Source: Chloroflexota bacterium
GTDB taxonomy: Bacteria > Chloroflexota > Dehalococcoidia > Lucifugimonadales > JACPCL1
Assembly: GCA_016210375.1 (NCBI GenBank)
Contig: JACQUH010000251.1
Coordinates: 1-23,136 of the forward strand
Direction of reading: 5' to 3'
DNA length: 23,136 nt
Shown: in pieces, positions 9,101 to 15,608 of the stretch
Layout of the letters: every line of letters begins with the position of its first letter
Position numbering within the stretch: the stretch's first letter is position 1
The notes under the pieces: generated by a model
Database searches by the model: none
Told to the model about the DNA's origin: nothing
The model's input: the letters and a program-made list of their open reading frames with translations, nothing else
Position numbers and translations under genes: made by a program

Positions 9101-12100
9101 ACGCCTATTCTGCTGCCGAAAACCAGCAACACCTCCACCCAGGTAAAAACCACTATCCAGGTAGGCACCAGGCCCGGGACCTATCGCGTGCAGGTCCCGA
9201 CGCCGGCTGGCTTTTCGCCGCCTTCCACCCAGACGGTGACGGTCTCTCAGGTGGTCACGCCGCCCGTTATCACTGGCGCAACTCCCAACCTTGTGGTGTT
9301 GGGCCAGTCGGCCATCCTGAGTTTGAGCGGGGTGAAGCTGAAGGTCGCCACCGACACGCTGGTGAGTATTGAGATTGCAGATGGCTCCATTTCGCCCATA
9401 GTGTTGGCCGCCACGAATGTAGCTGCGGATGGCCTCAGCATGAGTTTGGGCCTGCCTACCACGCTGCCCGCAGGGGCGTACAGCCTGCGGCCCACCAACA
9501 CCAATGGCCAGGGCCCTCCTCTGACCTCGGCCTTTACGGTGGTGACCTGTATTCCGGCGGAGCTGGCGGAGGGCTTTGTGGACGCGCCCATCTGCTTCGG
9601 CGGGGGCGGTCTGTCTATCCTGGCCCTGGAAAGCGTCCTGTCCTCCGAGGTGACCCTCAGCAATGCCGGACAGGAAACCACTCCCGGCGCCGCCATCGCC
9701 AGCGTCAAGCTGCCGGCCGGCACCAAGGTGACGGACGAGTCTGGCGGTGCTATTGACGCCTTGCTGCCGCCCAGGAACGTGTCCCTGCCCGAGTCTCTCA
9801 AGGCTACTGCGGGCGACGCCGTGGGCATCGCCCTGGGCCTGGCGGAAGGCCGTGTGCTGCTCTCTGCGCCCGTGGTGATGCAGGTCAAGGTTACTGGCCA
9901 GGCGGGTACGCCGCCGGTGGTCTACCTGCAGCTTTCCCCCGGTGTATTTGAGCTGGCGGGCATTGATGGTGTCGTGGACGGCGTGACCTACAAGCCGGGC
10001 GGCACCGTCGTCAGTCAGATAGCCCTGCCCGATGGCCTGGTGGAGTATGTCTTCGGCGTTCTTCTGGACCACTTCTCCGAGTTCGTGGAGTCGGGAGAAG
10101 ACCTGGTGCCCAACACTGTGGCCACGCAGCCGCTGAACGTGACTGCGGTGCGCGGTGCGGGCCAGGCCACAGTGTCCTGGCAAGCGCCTGCGGACGACGG
10201 CGGCGCGGCCGTCACTGGGTACACGGTGACAGGGAGTCCAGGCGGGGCATGTAGTGTGGGCAATGTTCTTAGCTGCACGGTGATCGACCTGACGAACGGC
10301 ACATCCTACACCTTTACCGCTAAGGCGGTGAACGCCGTGGGCTCCAGCCCAGCCTCTTCGCCTTCCAACGCCGTAACTCCTGCTGCTGCGCCAGGGGCAC
10401 CCACCAGTGTGGCCGCCTCCATCGGCGACGCCCAGTCCACCGTAACATGGATAGCCCCCGCTTCCAACGGCAGCGCTATCACGGCGTACAAGATTAACAG
10501 CACACCGGCCAAGCCGGAGAAGCTGGTGAGCGGCGCTCAGACCGCCTTTGTCTTCACGGGCCTGGACAATGGCGCCTCGTACACCTTCACGGTGAGGGCG
10601 GTGAACGCCGTAGGCGACGGCGCTACTTCCTCGGCTTCCAATGCGGTAACGCCGGCCACTGCTACCACTCCGCCGGGGGCACCCAGCAACGTCACCGCCG
10701 CGGCAGCCATTGGCATCGTCGGCGGCGTGCAGGTGAGCTGGCAGGCCCCGACTGTGGTGGGTGGCAGCCTGGTGAAGGGCTACATTGTCACCTCCAGCCC
10801 GGCCAGTCCCAACAGCCCACTGGCGGTGGGCAATGTTTCCTCGGCCATCATGACCGAGCTTGCCAGCGGCAAGACCTACACGTTCACCGTGCAGGCGGTG
10901 AACGATGCTGGCGCGGGCGCGGCCTCTGAGCCCTCCGGCTTCCTCACGGTGTCCGCCGCGCCGGGCGCGCCCACCAACGTGAATGCGGTGGCCGGCGACC
11001 GGCAGGCTACGGTGACTTGGACCAAGCCTGCCCTTGAAGGCAGCAGCCCCATCACCAAATACATAGTCATCTCTAGCCCCGACAACATCATCAAAGAGGT
11101 GACTCAGGACCAGCTCTCTACCGTAGTGGTCGGGTTGGAGAACGGCGTGACCTACACGTTCACAGTGAAGGCCGTTAACTCTCAGGGGGAGGGCGCATCT
11201 TCGTCGCCATCCGTTGGCGTCGTTCCCGTGGGTGGGGAGGTTATCAAACCACCGGTTCCCACAGCGCCAGGCGCGCCCAGGAGCGTCACTGCCACGGCGG
11301 GCGATGGCCAGGCGGTGGTGTCGTGGGCTGCCCCCACCCTTGACGGCGGCAGTGCCATAACGGCCTACACCGTGCTGTCCGACCCTGATGGCGTTACGGC
11401 GGCGGTGGCGGGAGACTCTTTCACGGCGATCCTCACAGGTCTGCGCAATGGTGTGTCCTACACCTTTACGGTGCGAGCCAGCAACGCCGTGGGGTCCAGC
11501 CCGGCCTCGGCGGCCTCCAATGCTGTCACGCCCATCGCTCCCGAGCCGCCGAAGGCGAAGCCCACGGCGAAGGACACGATCAGTGTCACGGTGGACGTGA
11601 AGCCCACGGTGAGTGCTGGGGCCAGCGCCAAGGACGCAACAGGGGCCGTGGTAGAGGTAAGCGCTGGGGTGAAGGTAGAGGTCAAGACGCAGGCGGATGG
11701 GACGTCGGTGGTGGTGCTGCCGGTGAAGCTGGGTGAGGGGGTAGGGTTGGGGCAGTTCCGGGACGACGCCTCTGGGATTTCGGTGCAGGACAACAAGCTA
11801 ACGATGCTGCTCAAGGACGCCCAGGGGGAGACGACCCTGTATGTGGAGGCAGGGGTGAAGGGAGTGAAGGGGACGGGGACGACGGCGGAGTTGGAGTTGG
11901 TGGACATCCGGCTGAAGACAGCGGAGCAGAGCAAGGTCGTGGGAGGGGAGGTAGGGGTAGCGACGGTAGCGGTGAATGCAGGGCTCAAGAAGCTGGACAT
12001 ACCTGCGGGGGCGACGGTGACGGTGACGGTGCAGACTGCTCCGGAGGCTGGGGACAAGGTAGCCTTTGAGGATGCGGCCAAAGCCGCCAACAACAAAGTC

Positions 12101-12823
12101 AGTGCCTTCGCTTACGCGGTGAAGGTGGAGAAGACGAAGCTGGTGGACAAGACGGACATTGGGGAGACCTTCATAGATATGAAGGTAGGGAAGGCCTTTG
12201 TCAGCAAGTATGGTGTAGACAGGATCAAGGTCCTGCGCAAGGGGGACGACGGAGCGGTGCAGACCCTGGTGACGGTGGTGGTGGGGGAGGATAGCGAGGG
12301 GAACGTGACCTACCGGGGGACCTCGCCGGATGGGCTATCGGTGTATGGGCTGGCGGCGCTGGAGCCGCTGCCGCAGGAGCCGACGCCGACGCCGACGGCC
12401 ACGCCGGTGGTGACGCCGGTAGTGACGCCGACGGCCACGCCGGTGGTGACGCCAGTAGTGACGCCGGTGGTGACGCCAGTAGTGACGCCGGTGGTGACGC
12501 CAGTAGTGACGCCAGTGGTGACGCCGACGAGGACGCCTACAGCCACGCCGGTGGTGACGCCGACGGCGACGAGGACGCCGGTGCCGGTGTCGCCGACGCC
12601 AATTGTTCCGGCGTCGCCGACGGCCGTGTGGACGCCGACGGCCACGCCGGTAGTAGCCACGCCGACGCCGCCCAGGACGCCGACGGTGACCCCGCCGACG
12701 CCGACGCCGACGCCAGCGGCCGGGGGTGCTGGCACGACCATCCTTATCATCGTGGTGGTCATTGCCCTGGTAGCGGTCGCAGGCGGCCTGGTCTTCTACC
12801 TGCGAAGACGGCGGTTAGTATAG
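3170..12823 (+). CDS. Giant multidomain surface protein (FN3 / Ig-like / TIG), C-terminal anchor
   Basis: The 3217-residue product is probably a cell-surface adhesin or envelope scaffold. Approximate layout: signal peptide 1-33; unassigned beta domain 34-200; two Ig-like domains 201-400; six FN3 domains 402-975; a short Cys-containing linker (FLCLLKGLYFNGKPALCGF); nine Ig-like modules of about 90 residues, 1007-1830, joined by HDxxxP-type linkers and often containing TDAAGN; a carboxypeptidase-regulatory-like domain 1831-1935; two TIG-like domains 1937-2125; an unassigned domain 2126-2311; five FN3 domains 2313-2788; a membrane-proximal domain 2792-3064; a Thr-Pro-Val linker 3069-3184; a membrane helix about 3189-3210; and RRRRLV. 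FN3 signs include PGAPTNV starts and NAVGxSPASxPSNAVTP ends. GAGGGG precedes the ATG by 3 nt. No catalytic domain was seen. The architecture is clear; the ligand is unknown. Confidence 0.9.
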   Translation: MTSSRYWASRKIGIIALLTIAITALVLLLGGIVQGAGAQLRNGKEPANYLVREPIVWEAAYTFDLDETVVLSSTRFKVVPRTGGAAGPGNISFDVELPFQEGGPFDITDRILLSTTEHRAFKLEVTVGYHFVKKPITGYAYLGTGLGAALNFHILWDGPIDWAGPMDVGGKSVAGDYSAIFSTDSDKGPKSASVDFTIRKVPAVVITVLEPATDTVLTFTPVTVKGTVNDPTVKELAVAGADGFFTSVPVSKPALTWSVPVPLVEGPNMLFFHAMNGYTDPPLFGMTELKLIKDTQRPTFKINTPTQKTGLDMFFVDMSFVERNPAQLVVKRNGVAVQTLFRPQLEAALSGTTGTLKLPIPLDTGVNTITAEFVDRAGFVPDPTDLVNNILSIVLTKDQIPGAPTNVVAKGGNQSAEVAWNAAADNGKPIQFYTVKAKKVNLGDPGAEPSVQTPDGATLKAILAGLANGTLYRVEVKATNSAGTGPAGISNTFTPAKAPSKPTFTGFVFTGPLSLKLDWFVADNGGSPITKHTLTRNGVVVFTGLATTFTDCCLPFNSLVTYKVKATNAVGDSPESDPLTLATPGNPEAPVLTLTEVGDKQVSLAWTKPATHPAAPIVSYLLQQRPPGGAFADLPSEPPTSTSKTLTGLTNGVKLTFRIFAINAAAGLSAPSNEVGGTPSGLPAKVAPAPVAVFGDAQLVVSWTALVFPTDTGGLPILNYRVKARNVSDSTDGPVVFVSGATTKATIPGLVNGKSYTAKVAGCNSKGCGPDSDSSNAVTPKTLPSKPNFVKATPGDTKAKVDFEAGVSDGGSPITDYEVKARNLTDGVDLPPKNAGTALFLDFTGLTNGKNYSFTVRAKNANGFSPPSDPSNVVKPAGLPGKPTGLKATPGNKSATVTFKAPGDNGGSPITKYTIFAASTDPTALTSTAVWTVGPLTVTVKGLSNNKPYTFTATATNAVGTGLPSLPSTEVTPAAAPKSPFAKFLCLLKGLYFNGKPALCGFAESLDSVGGLADPDTIILSVTPFDLGQIRVTGGLTDTVVNILAVDAATDVVVTLKQNQQNDLVIRVLNINGVESDPVVLVVIHDNISPVLLDGQVTTPASPTSDAKVSLSVFGVEANSTVTVKGGLADVSKKAETPGVPVVLEVALKPNDINKLSVTVADQADNESAAVIKTVVHDSAKPVKPTINTVGGVAPASLKPTSNASITVNVTAAETGTTFTIKGGLTEVSQFAAGFSSDVVVALRTNQDNALVVTARDAAGNVSDGATVTVKHDTVPPGAPKVVAPAIVSSGDGKAAITVQAESGSLITILVVGEPALTGTATGGADPFLPQLKKSAPDPVANSVTVTATDAAGNISLPTALTVLHDSNAPLAPDVTNPPSTVQVDTAFTTFTLQVSAEKDSTIAVAGGAETVSAKATGVIQSLSVPLKPKSLNVLKVKTTDAAGNVSPEVTRNVNMNSDAPVAPTVVLLRVDGVTPVTEVPINAAKVIVKVSNIQGTKVTVKGGKADVSKITTVGAAENLTVELNRNATNTLVVTVTSAANVESAPVSRVVLEDSTLPLQPVLLSTLPPLTSASTLNVSIDAEPGATVVITELVSGAIVGTAKAASVVNVVVNLVLDKDNRLSVRAVDAAGNQSPAVEALVRQDSVPPATPILHEPVKSLTKSTLVTLKLVADANSALVVSGGALTSTVVASGAAQDVVVALKTGNGVLNNLTVTATDAAGNRSQPLAIGVTQDNVAPAKPSVNGCGVGVVNCPQTLAPFANLTVGGEVGAKVKIAGGASALSGIVLPAGGSLIISVPLTANATNVLNTTLTDAAGNESDATTINVPRGPVETAIRGRLVGTAENRSEARATATSTAPGGPSRTVAVNSADGAFLIGGLDPLGEFTVSVVYKVGAATETRFYQAGQKGNVGVSGASATKIKPGAAGAFVELSVLVQPAITSIAVAPLGTANNVARELTITGTALDDASEVWLVASGVTPILLPKTSNTSTQVKTTIQVGTRPGTYRVQVPTPAGFSPPSTQTVTVSQVVTPPVITGATPNLVVLGQSAILSLSGVKLKVATDTLVSIEIADGSISPIVLAATNVAADGLSMSLGLPTTLPAGAYSLRPTNTNGQGPPLTSAFTVVTCIPAELAEGFVDAPICFGGGGLSILALESVLSSEVTLSNAGQETTPGAAIASVKLPAGTKVTDESGGAIDALLPPRNVSLPESLKATAGDAVGIALGLAEGRVLLSAPVVMQVKVTGQAGTPPVVYLQLSPGVFELAGIDGVVDGVTYKPGGTVVSQIALPDGLVEYVFGVLLDHFSEFVESGEDLVPNTVATQPLNVTAVRGAGQATVSWQAPADDGGAAVTGYTVTGSPGGACSVGNVLSCTVIDLTNGTSYTFTAKAVNAVGSSPASSPSNAVTPAAAPGAPTSVAASIGDAQSTVTWIAPASNGSAITAYKINSTPAKPEKLVSGAQTAFVFTGLDNGASYTFTVRAVNAVGDGATSSASNAVTPATATTPPGAPSNVTAAAAIGIVGGVQVSWQAPTVVGGSLVKGYIVTSSPASPNSPLAVGNVSSAIMTELASGKTYTFTVQAVNDAGAGAASEPSGFLTVSAAPGAPTNVNAVAGDRQATVTWTKPALEGSSPITKYIVISSPDNIIKEVTQDQLSTVVVGLENGVTYTFTVKAVNSQGEGASSSPSVGVVPVGGEVIKPPVPTAPGAPRSVTATAGDGQAVVSWAAPTLDGGSAITAYTVLSDPDGVTAAVAGDSFTAILTGLRNGVSYTFTVRASNAVGSSPASAASNAVTPIAPEPPKAKPTAKDTISVTVDVKPTVSAGASAKDATGAVVEVSAGVKVEVKTQADGTSVVVLPVKLGEGVGLGQFRDDASGISVQDNKLTMLLKDAQGETTLYVEAGVKGVKGTGTTAELELVDIRLKTAEQSKVVGGEVGVATVAVNAGLKKLDIPAGATVTVTVQTAPEAGDKVAFEDAAKAANNKVSAFAYAVKVEKTKLVDKTDIGETFIDMKVGKAFVSKYGVDRIKVLRKGDDGAVQTLVTVVVGEDSEGNVTYRGTSPDGLSVYGLAALEPLPQEPTPTPTATPVVTPVVTPTATPVVTPVVTPVVTPVVTPVVTPVVTPVVTPTRTPTATPVVTPTATRTPVPVSPTPIVPASPTAVWTPTATPVVATPTPPRTPTVTPPTPTPTPAAGGAGTTILIIVVVIALVAVAGGLVFYLRRRRLV
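11650..12370 (+). other. Membrane-proximal module with different codon use
   Basis: This part of the giant gene (about residues 2828-3067) switches glycine codons from mostly GGC to mostly GGG, and uses more GTA and ACG, compared with the FN3 modules just upstream. For example, five of six glycines in 11700-11800 use GGG, whereas the sampled FN3 stretch near 11280-11350 uses GGC. The encoded domain ends FVSKYGVDRIKVLRKGDDG and GLSVYGLAAL before the Thr-Pro linker. The position and beta-rich pattern recall pre-anchor domains of other prokaryotic surface proteins. The codon change suggests a separately acquired anchor cassette. Confidence 0.5.
12376..12718 (+). repeat. TPVV-coding tandem repeat in the giant gene
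   Basis: Twelve-base units encode TPVV. From 12437 to 12508 they form three copies of a 24-bp higher-order unit in which CCGGTGGTG and CCAGTAGTG alternate. Units encoding TPTAT, TPTRT and PTPTP flank it. The result is a long unstructured stalk before the membrane helix, and its copy number is probably unstable. Confidence 0.85.
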
Positions 12824-12837
12824 TCAGCCCACGCTAG

Positions 12838-12894
12838 ATAGCAAACGGCCCCTGGCTGCGGCGCAACGCCCAACAGCCGGGGGCCGTTTGCTAT
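12838..12894. terminator. Long hairpin between the giant gene and queF
   Basis: Positions 12838-12852 pair perfectly with 12880-12894 (15 bp), continued by 12854-12858 with 12874-12878, around a 15-nt loop. It starts 14 nt after the stop of the giant gene. No good T-run follows on either strand, so termination would be imperfect. Its right arm overlaps the promoter-like sequence at 12889-12897. Confidence 0.6.
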
Positions 12895-12897
12895 AAT
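12889..12897 (+). promoter_or_regulatory. Extended -10 promoter for queF
   Basis: TGCTATAAT is a perfect extended -10 (TGnTATAAT). No -35 is visible. Transcription starting near 12904 leaves a leader of about 24 nt before the ATG at 12928. The element lies in the right arm of the terminator-like hairpin. The identical nine bases recur at 17416-17424. Confidence 0.55.
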
Positions 12898-12927
12898 GCC
12901 CTTAGCCTAACCCTTCCGAGGAGGGCC

Positions 12928-13329
12928 ATGCTTACCGACAAATATGCCTCTCGCCGGTACGATGTGGAGGATGAGGCCAGGATAGACACCAGCGTCCTGG
13001 AGCACATCCCCTTTGAGTACCCAGGCACCGCTACCGACGTGACCTACGAGACAGACGAGTTCACCTCCGTCTGCCCCTGGACGGGCCTGCCGGACTTTGC
13101 CCGTTTGGTCATCACGTACCGCCCTTCCCATCGCCTGGTAGAGCTGAAGTCCCTGAAGTACTACCTCACCTCCTTCCGCAGTGTTGGCATTCTACAGGAG
13201 CACGCCGTCAACCGCGTGCTCAGGGACCTAGTGGTGCTGCTGGAGCCGGAGCGCATGGCAGTGGAAGGTTTCTACAACGATCGCGGCGGCCTGCGCACTG
13301 GCGTCCGCGCCGAGTATCCGCCCCGGTAG
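12928..13329 (+). CDS. queF: NADPH-dependent 7-cyano-7-deazaguanine reductase (QueF, type I)
   Basis: This cytoplasmic enzyme reduces the nitrile of preQ0 to the primary amine preQ1 with two NADPH, in the queuosine pathway of tRNA modification. The 133-residue product has the catalytic motif FTSVCPWTGLPDF with nucleophile Cys49 and Asp56, and the QueF motif ELKSLKYYL at 72-80, followed by SFRSVGILQEHAVNRVLRDL and the GGxRTGVRAEYPP end. The length fits the single-domain (type I, YkvM-like) form. GAGGAGGG just upstream of the ATG supports the start. The inositol monophosphatase gene begins 6 nt after its stop, so they are probably co-transcribed. Other queuosine genes (queC, queD, queE) are not in the window. 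The leader is too short for a preQ1 riboswitch. Confidence 0.95.
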   Translation: MLTDKYASRRYDVEDEARIDTSVLEHIPFEYPGTATDVTYETDEFTSVCPWTGLPDFARLVITYRPSHRLVELKSLKYYLTSFRSVGILQEHAVNRVLRDLVVLLEPERMAVEGFYNDRGGLRTGVRAEYPPR

Positions 13330-13335
13330 CCAGCA

Positions 13336-14280
13336 ATGGCCGGTTCACCCTCGCCTCTCTCCTCGCCCGATCCTGCCCTGCTGTGTGCCATAGAGGAGCA
13401 TGCAGCGCACCTCGCTCAAGAGGCAGGCTCTCTGCTCATGGGTTACTTCCAGCACCCCCTGGAGGTGGCCTACAAGTCAAAAGGCCACGGAGACCCCGTG
13501 AGCGATGCGGACCGCCAGGCGGAGGCGCTTCTGGTGCGGGGGATAAAGGAGCGTTTCTCCGGCCACGGCATCCTGTCCGAAGAGACGCCGGACCCCGAAG
13601 GCGAAGACAGGGACTTCCTGTGGGTCCTGGACCCCCTGGATGGCACCACCAACTTCGTCAACGGGTTTCCATTCTTCGCCGTATCCGTCGGGGTCCTCCA
13701 CCAGGGCAGGCCAGTAGTCGGGGCGCTCTATGTGCCGCGGCCCGCAGCCCCGGACGGAGAGGTGCTACATGCCAGGGCCGGAGGTGGAGCCTTCGCTGGG
13801 GAATCGCCCCTGAAGCTGGACGCCTCCCGTCCTCTTTCGGACAAGAGCATCAGCGCAGTGCCAGCTTTCTTCTGGGGCCAGTACCGCCTGGGACGGGAGG
13901 TGCGACGTAGCCTGGGTGAGCTACGCACCACCGGCAGCATCGCCTGTGAACTGGCCCTGGCTGCCTCTGGGTCGCTTCAGCTCGCCGCTTTCGCGTCGCC
14001 CAGGATATGGGACGTGGCCGCAGGGCTCCTCATCCTTCAAGAGGCCGGAGGGGAGGCGCTGGTACGGACGGGACGCGGCCAATGGAGGATCTTCCGCTCC
14101 TTTCGGGACAGGGGCGTGGGTCTTCCGAGCAGTGGGAACCTGAGGGAGTGGCGGGCGCCGGTGCTGGTGGGTAGCCCTCTAGCGGTCGGACTGGCAGCCA
14201 AGGGAATGAGGCCCAGGAATAGTGTCCTGCGGCTTCTTCAGCGTTTCGCTAGGGGAAGGCGACGGGCTCGCCTGGGGTAG
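13336..14280 (+). CDS. Inositol monophosphatase family protein
   Basis: The 314-residue product is a Mg-dependent phosphatase of the IMPase/CysQ/SuhB superfamily. Metal-site motifs are complete: GDPVSDAD (52-59), SEE (81-83), DPLDGTTNF (99-107) and WDVAAG (225-230). The family includes phosphatases for inositol phosphate, PAP, histidinol phosphate and fructose bisphosphate, and the substrate cannot be told from the motifs. It starts 6 nt after queF with no clear ribosome site (CCAGCA before ATG), which suggests translational coupling. A basic C-terminal tail of about 25 residues (RNSVLRLLQRFARGRRRARLG) extends past the usual domain. It converges on the SCO1664-family gene; in mycobacteria a cysQ gene also neighbours SCO1664 and DUF3090 homologues, so a role linked to those proteins is possible. 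Confidence 0.88.
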   Translation: MAGSPSPLSSPDPALLCAIEEHAAHLAQEAGSLLMGYFQHPLEVAYKSKGHGDPVSDADRQAEALLVRGIKERFSGHGILSEETPDPEGEDRDFLWVLDPLDGTTNFVNGFPFFAVSVGVLHQGRPVVGALYVPRPAAPDGEVLHARAGGGAFAGESPLKLDASRPLSDKSISAVPAFFWGQYRLGREVRRSLGELRTTGSIACELALAASGSLQLAAFASPRIWDVAAGLLILQEAGGEALVRTGRGQWRIFRSFRDRGVGLPSSGNLREWRAPVLVGSPLAVGLAAKGMRPRNSVLRLLQRFARGRRRARLG

Positions 14281-14314
14281 GACCTCTATCCTGGGACTGT
14301 GACGGCGGGGAATA

Positions 14315-14357
14315 GTGGAGGGATGTGAGGCAGCAGAGCCGCCTCACATCCCTCCAC
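14315..14357. terminator. 17-bp hairpin between convergent genes
   Basis: Positions 14315-14331 pair perfectly with 14341-14357 around a 9-nt loop. It lies between the stops of the IMPase gene (14280) and the SCO1664-family gene (14376) and probably serves both, though T-runs are weak on both sides. Confidence 0.7.
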
Positions 14358-14375
14358 GCTGCTGTTCTTCCCCCG

Positions 14376-15170
14376 CTACATCCAAGGCCACGGGACCGAG
14401 CGTCGCGGACCGGGGAAAGGGAAAAGCGGGCGCCGCAGGAGGGCCAGCGCCCGGCGCTGCAAGGCGTTGACCTCCTCTGGGTTGAGGAGCGGTCCTAGTT
14501 GCTTCCGCAGCCCGCCAGGGGAGTCAAACTCCTCCAACAGACTCTCCAGATCCCGCATGATCTGCTGAGGGACAGGATCACCGGCGAAGTCCCATATGAC
14601 CGTGCGGAGCTTGGGGTCGCTGTGGAAGGTGATGCCGTGGTCAATGGCCCACACCCGGCCGTCCAGGCCCAGCAGGCAGTGGCTGGCCTTACGGTCGGCG
14701 TTGTTGGCCAGCACATCCAGGGCGCATATCTGCAGCACCCCCTCGCGGTGGGATTCCCGTAAGGTGAAGTAGTTGGCCCGTGGGTCCGACTCCACGAAGA
14801 GCTGCACCGAGCCTACGCCGTGGGGGCCATCCCGGACGATGGTGTAGGGTACCAGGCCCCAGTTCAGGGCCTCGCTGAGCAGGTAGAAGGCATACTCTCG
14901 CAGATACAGGGTGCCGTCGGGGAAGTCCCAGAGCGGTGCCTCCCCCTTGCATGGCTTGTAGACAACGCGGTGACGCTGCGCCCCGCCAAGAACAGTGGCC
15001 AGGAAAGTGTAGTTAGACCCTTGAGGGGCGAGCTGACAGTCCCGGATCTCGCCGTCGGCCAGGAGGCGCACTGTCTCGGGAGGGGGAACAGTCTGGCGGG
15101 AGAGCAAAGAGGCAACCCTCGCAAGAGGAATGCACTGTATTGTATCCCGCGCTCCATCGCTCCACAACAA
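14376..15170 (-). CDS. SCO1664-family protein (PI3/4-kinase-like fold)
   Basis: The protein belongs to the uncharacterised SCO1664 family (TIGR03843), related to the phosphatidylinositol 3/4-kinase-like fold. With the longest frame (264 residues) visible motifs are SNYTFLATV (52-60), a possible ATP-binding lysine in VVYKPCKGE (K72), REYAFYLLSEAL, a catalytic-loop-like DVLANNADRKASH (152-164) and IDHGITF (177-183) in place of DFG. Whether members phosphorylate a lipid, a sugar or a protein is unknown. Homology begins near PETVRLLADGE (31-41). The longest frame starts with TTG at 15170; a TTG at 15107 has GAGGG 8 nt upstream and may be the true start. The usual partner DUF3090 lies upstream on the same strand, separated by a repeat element that begins 13 nt from this start, which may have displaced the original start region. 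Confidence 0.85.
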   Translation of the reverse strand: MLWSDGARDTIQCIPLARVASLLSRQTVPPPETVRLLADGEIRDCQLAPQGSNYTFLATVLGGAQRHRVVYKPCKGEAPLWDFPDGTLYLREYAFYLLSEALNWGLVPYTIVRDGPHGVGSVQLFVESDPRANYFTLRESHREGVLQICALDVLANNADRKASHCLLGLDGRVWAIDHGITFHSDPKLRTVIWDFAGDPVPQQIMRDLESLLEEFDSPGGLRKQLGPLLNPEEVNALQRRALALLRRPLFPFPGPRRSVPWPWM

Positions 15171-15253
15171 GGAGGTGCGCTTGGCTCCGTTTGCTTTGCA
15201 GTGGTGGTACCATCCCCTGGCACTGAAGTAACTATCTCAAAATGGCTTTTTCA

Positions 15254-15273
15254 CCCCAGCCTGAAGGCTGGGG
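15254..15273. repeat. 8-bp hairpin resembling an IS200/IS605-type end
   Basis: CCCCAGCC pairs with GGCTGGGG around TGAA, flanked by TCA and CATGA. It is the same type as 907-946. It lies inside the left arm of the larger element, between its GGGGGCGG and TTTTGAGATAGTT blocks (minus-strand reading), where the right arm has only about 16 bp, so it looks like a later insertion. Confidence 0.6.
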
Positions 15274-15382
15274 CATGATGCCGCCCCCTTCAGGTCATTG
15301 AACAATTATGATGCCAATGAGACCCAACCTCTCCCCCTGTGGTTCCTCTCTCCTGGGAGGAGAGGGGGACCATATTGTGCAG

Positions 15383-15419
15383 AATCGGTGTGATTCGGCA
15401 AGGCCGCATCACACCGATT
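15383..15419. repeat. 12-bp central inverted repeat of the element
   Basis: AATCGGTGTGAT (15383-15394) pairs with ATCACACCGATT (15408-15419) around a 13-nt spacer. The sequence is unrelated to the palindrome at 162-202, although the surrounding C-rich hairpins are alike. Confidence 0.8.
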
Positions 15420-15608
15420 TAAACCTATCTTCTCCCCCTTCCCCTGGGGGAAGAGGGAGCCAGAGGGGGTTAGGTTGGAACCCAATTGGCAGATTATTTT
15501 GTAAATGACCTTCTGGGGGCGGTGCCAAAGCGAGTCTTGAGATAGTTTTTAGTCGGGGGGATGCAGAATACGTCAAAGCAAACGGAACCGTTGGCCCTGG
15601 CCGCTGTC

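Larger units (their letters stand above)
15183..15589. mobile_element. 407-bp inverted repeat element (MITE-like) between SCO1664 and DUF3090 genes
   Basis: The ends are 16-bp terminal inverted repeats with one mismatch (15183-15198 and 15574-15589, inner sequence CGTTTGCTTTG / CAAAGCAAACG). Inside, AACTATCTCAA (15230-15240) matches inverted TTGAGATAGTT (15537-15547); each arm also has a GGGGGCGG block next to ATGACC and a C-rich hairpin, and a 12-bp palindrome (15383-15394 with 15408-15419) is central. So it is two copies of the 1-335 repeat unit facing each other. The left arm additionally contains the hairpin at 15254-15273. No transposase is encoded and no clear target duplication is seen. 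It fills nearly the whole 438-nt gap between SCO1664 and DUF3090 genes. Confidence 0.7.

Noticed and set aside
7838..10183. 781-codon minus-strand frame inside the giant gene (and others at 6253-7344, 9247-9888 and 11458-12096)
   Set aside because: These are shadows of the giant gene, whose GC-rich modular sequence rarely gives stops in other frames. The products are His/Arg/Gly-rich or low complexity with no domains.
12437..12520. Regular repeats considered as a CRISPR array
   Set aside because: Units are 12 or 24 bp without unique spacers and encode an in-frame Thr-Pro-Val linker.
12898..12927. preQ1 riboswitch upstream of queF
   Set aside because: The leader after the likely start site is only about 24 nt, too short for the aptamer, and no such pseudoknot pattern was seen.
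15295..15520. Possible small gene in the SCO1664-DUF3090 gap
   Set aside because: The short frames are made of C-rich hairpin repeats and palindromes, which the inverted repeat element explains.
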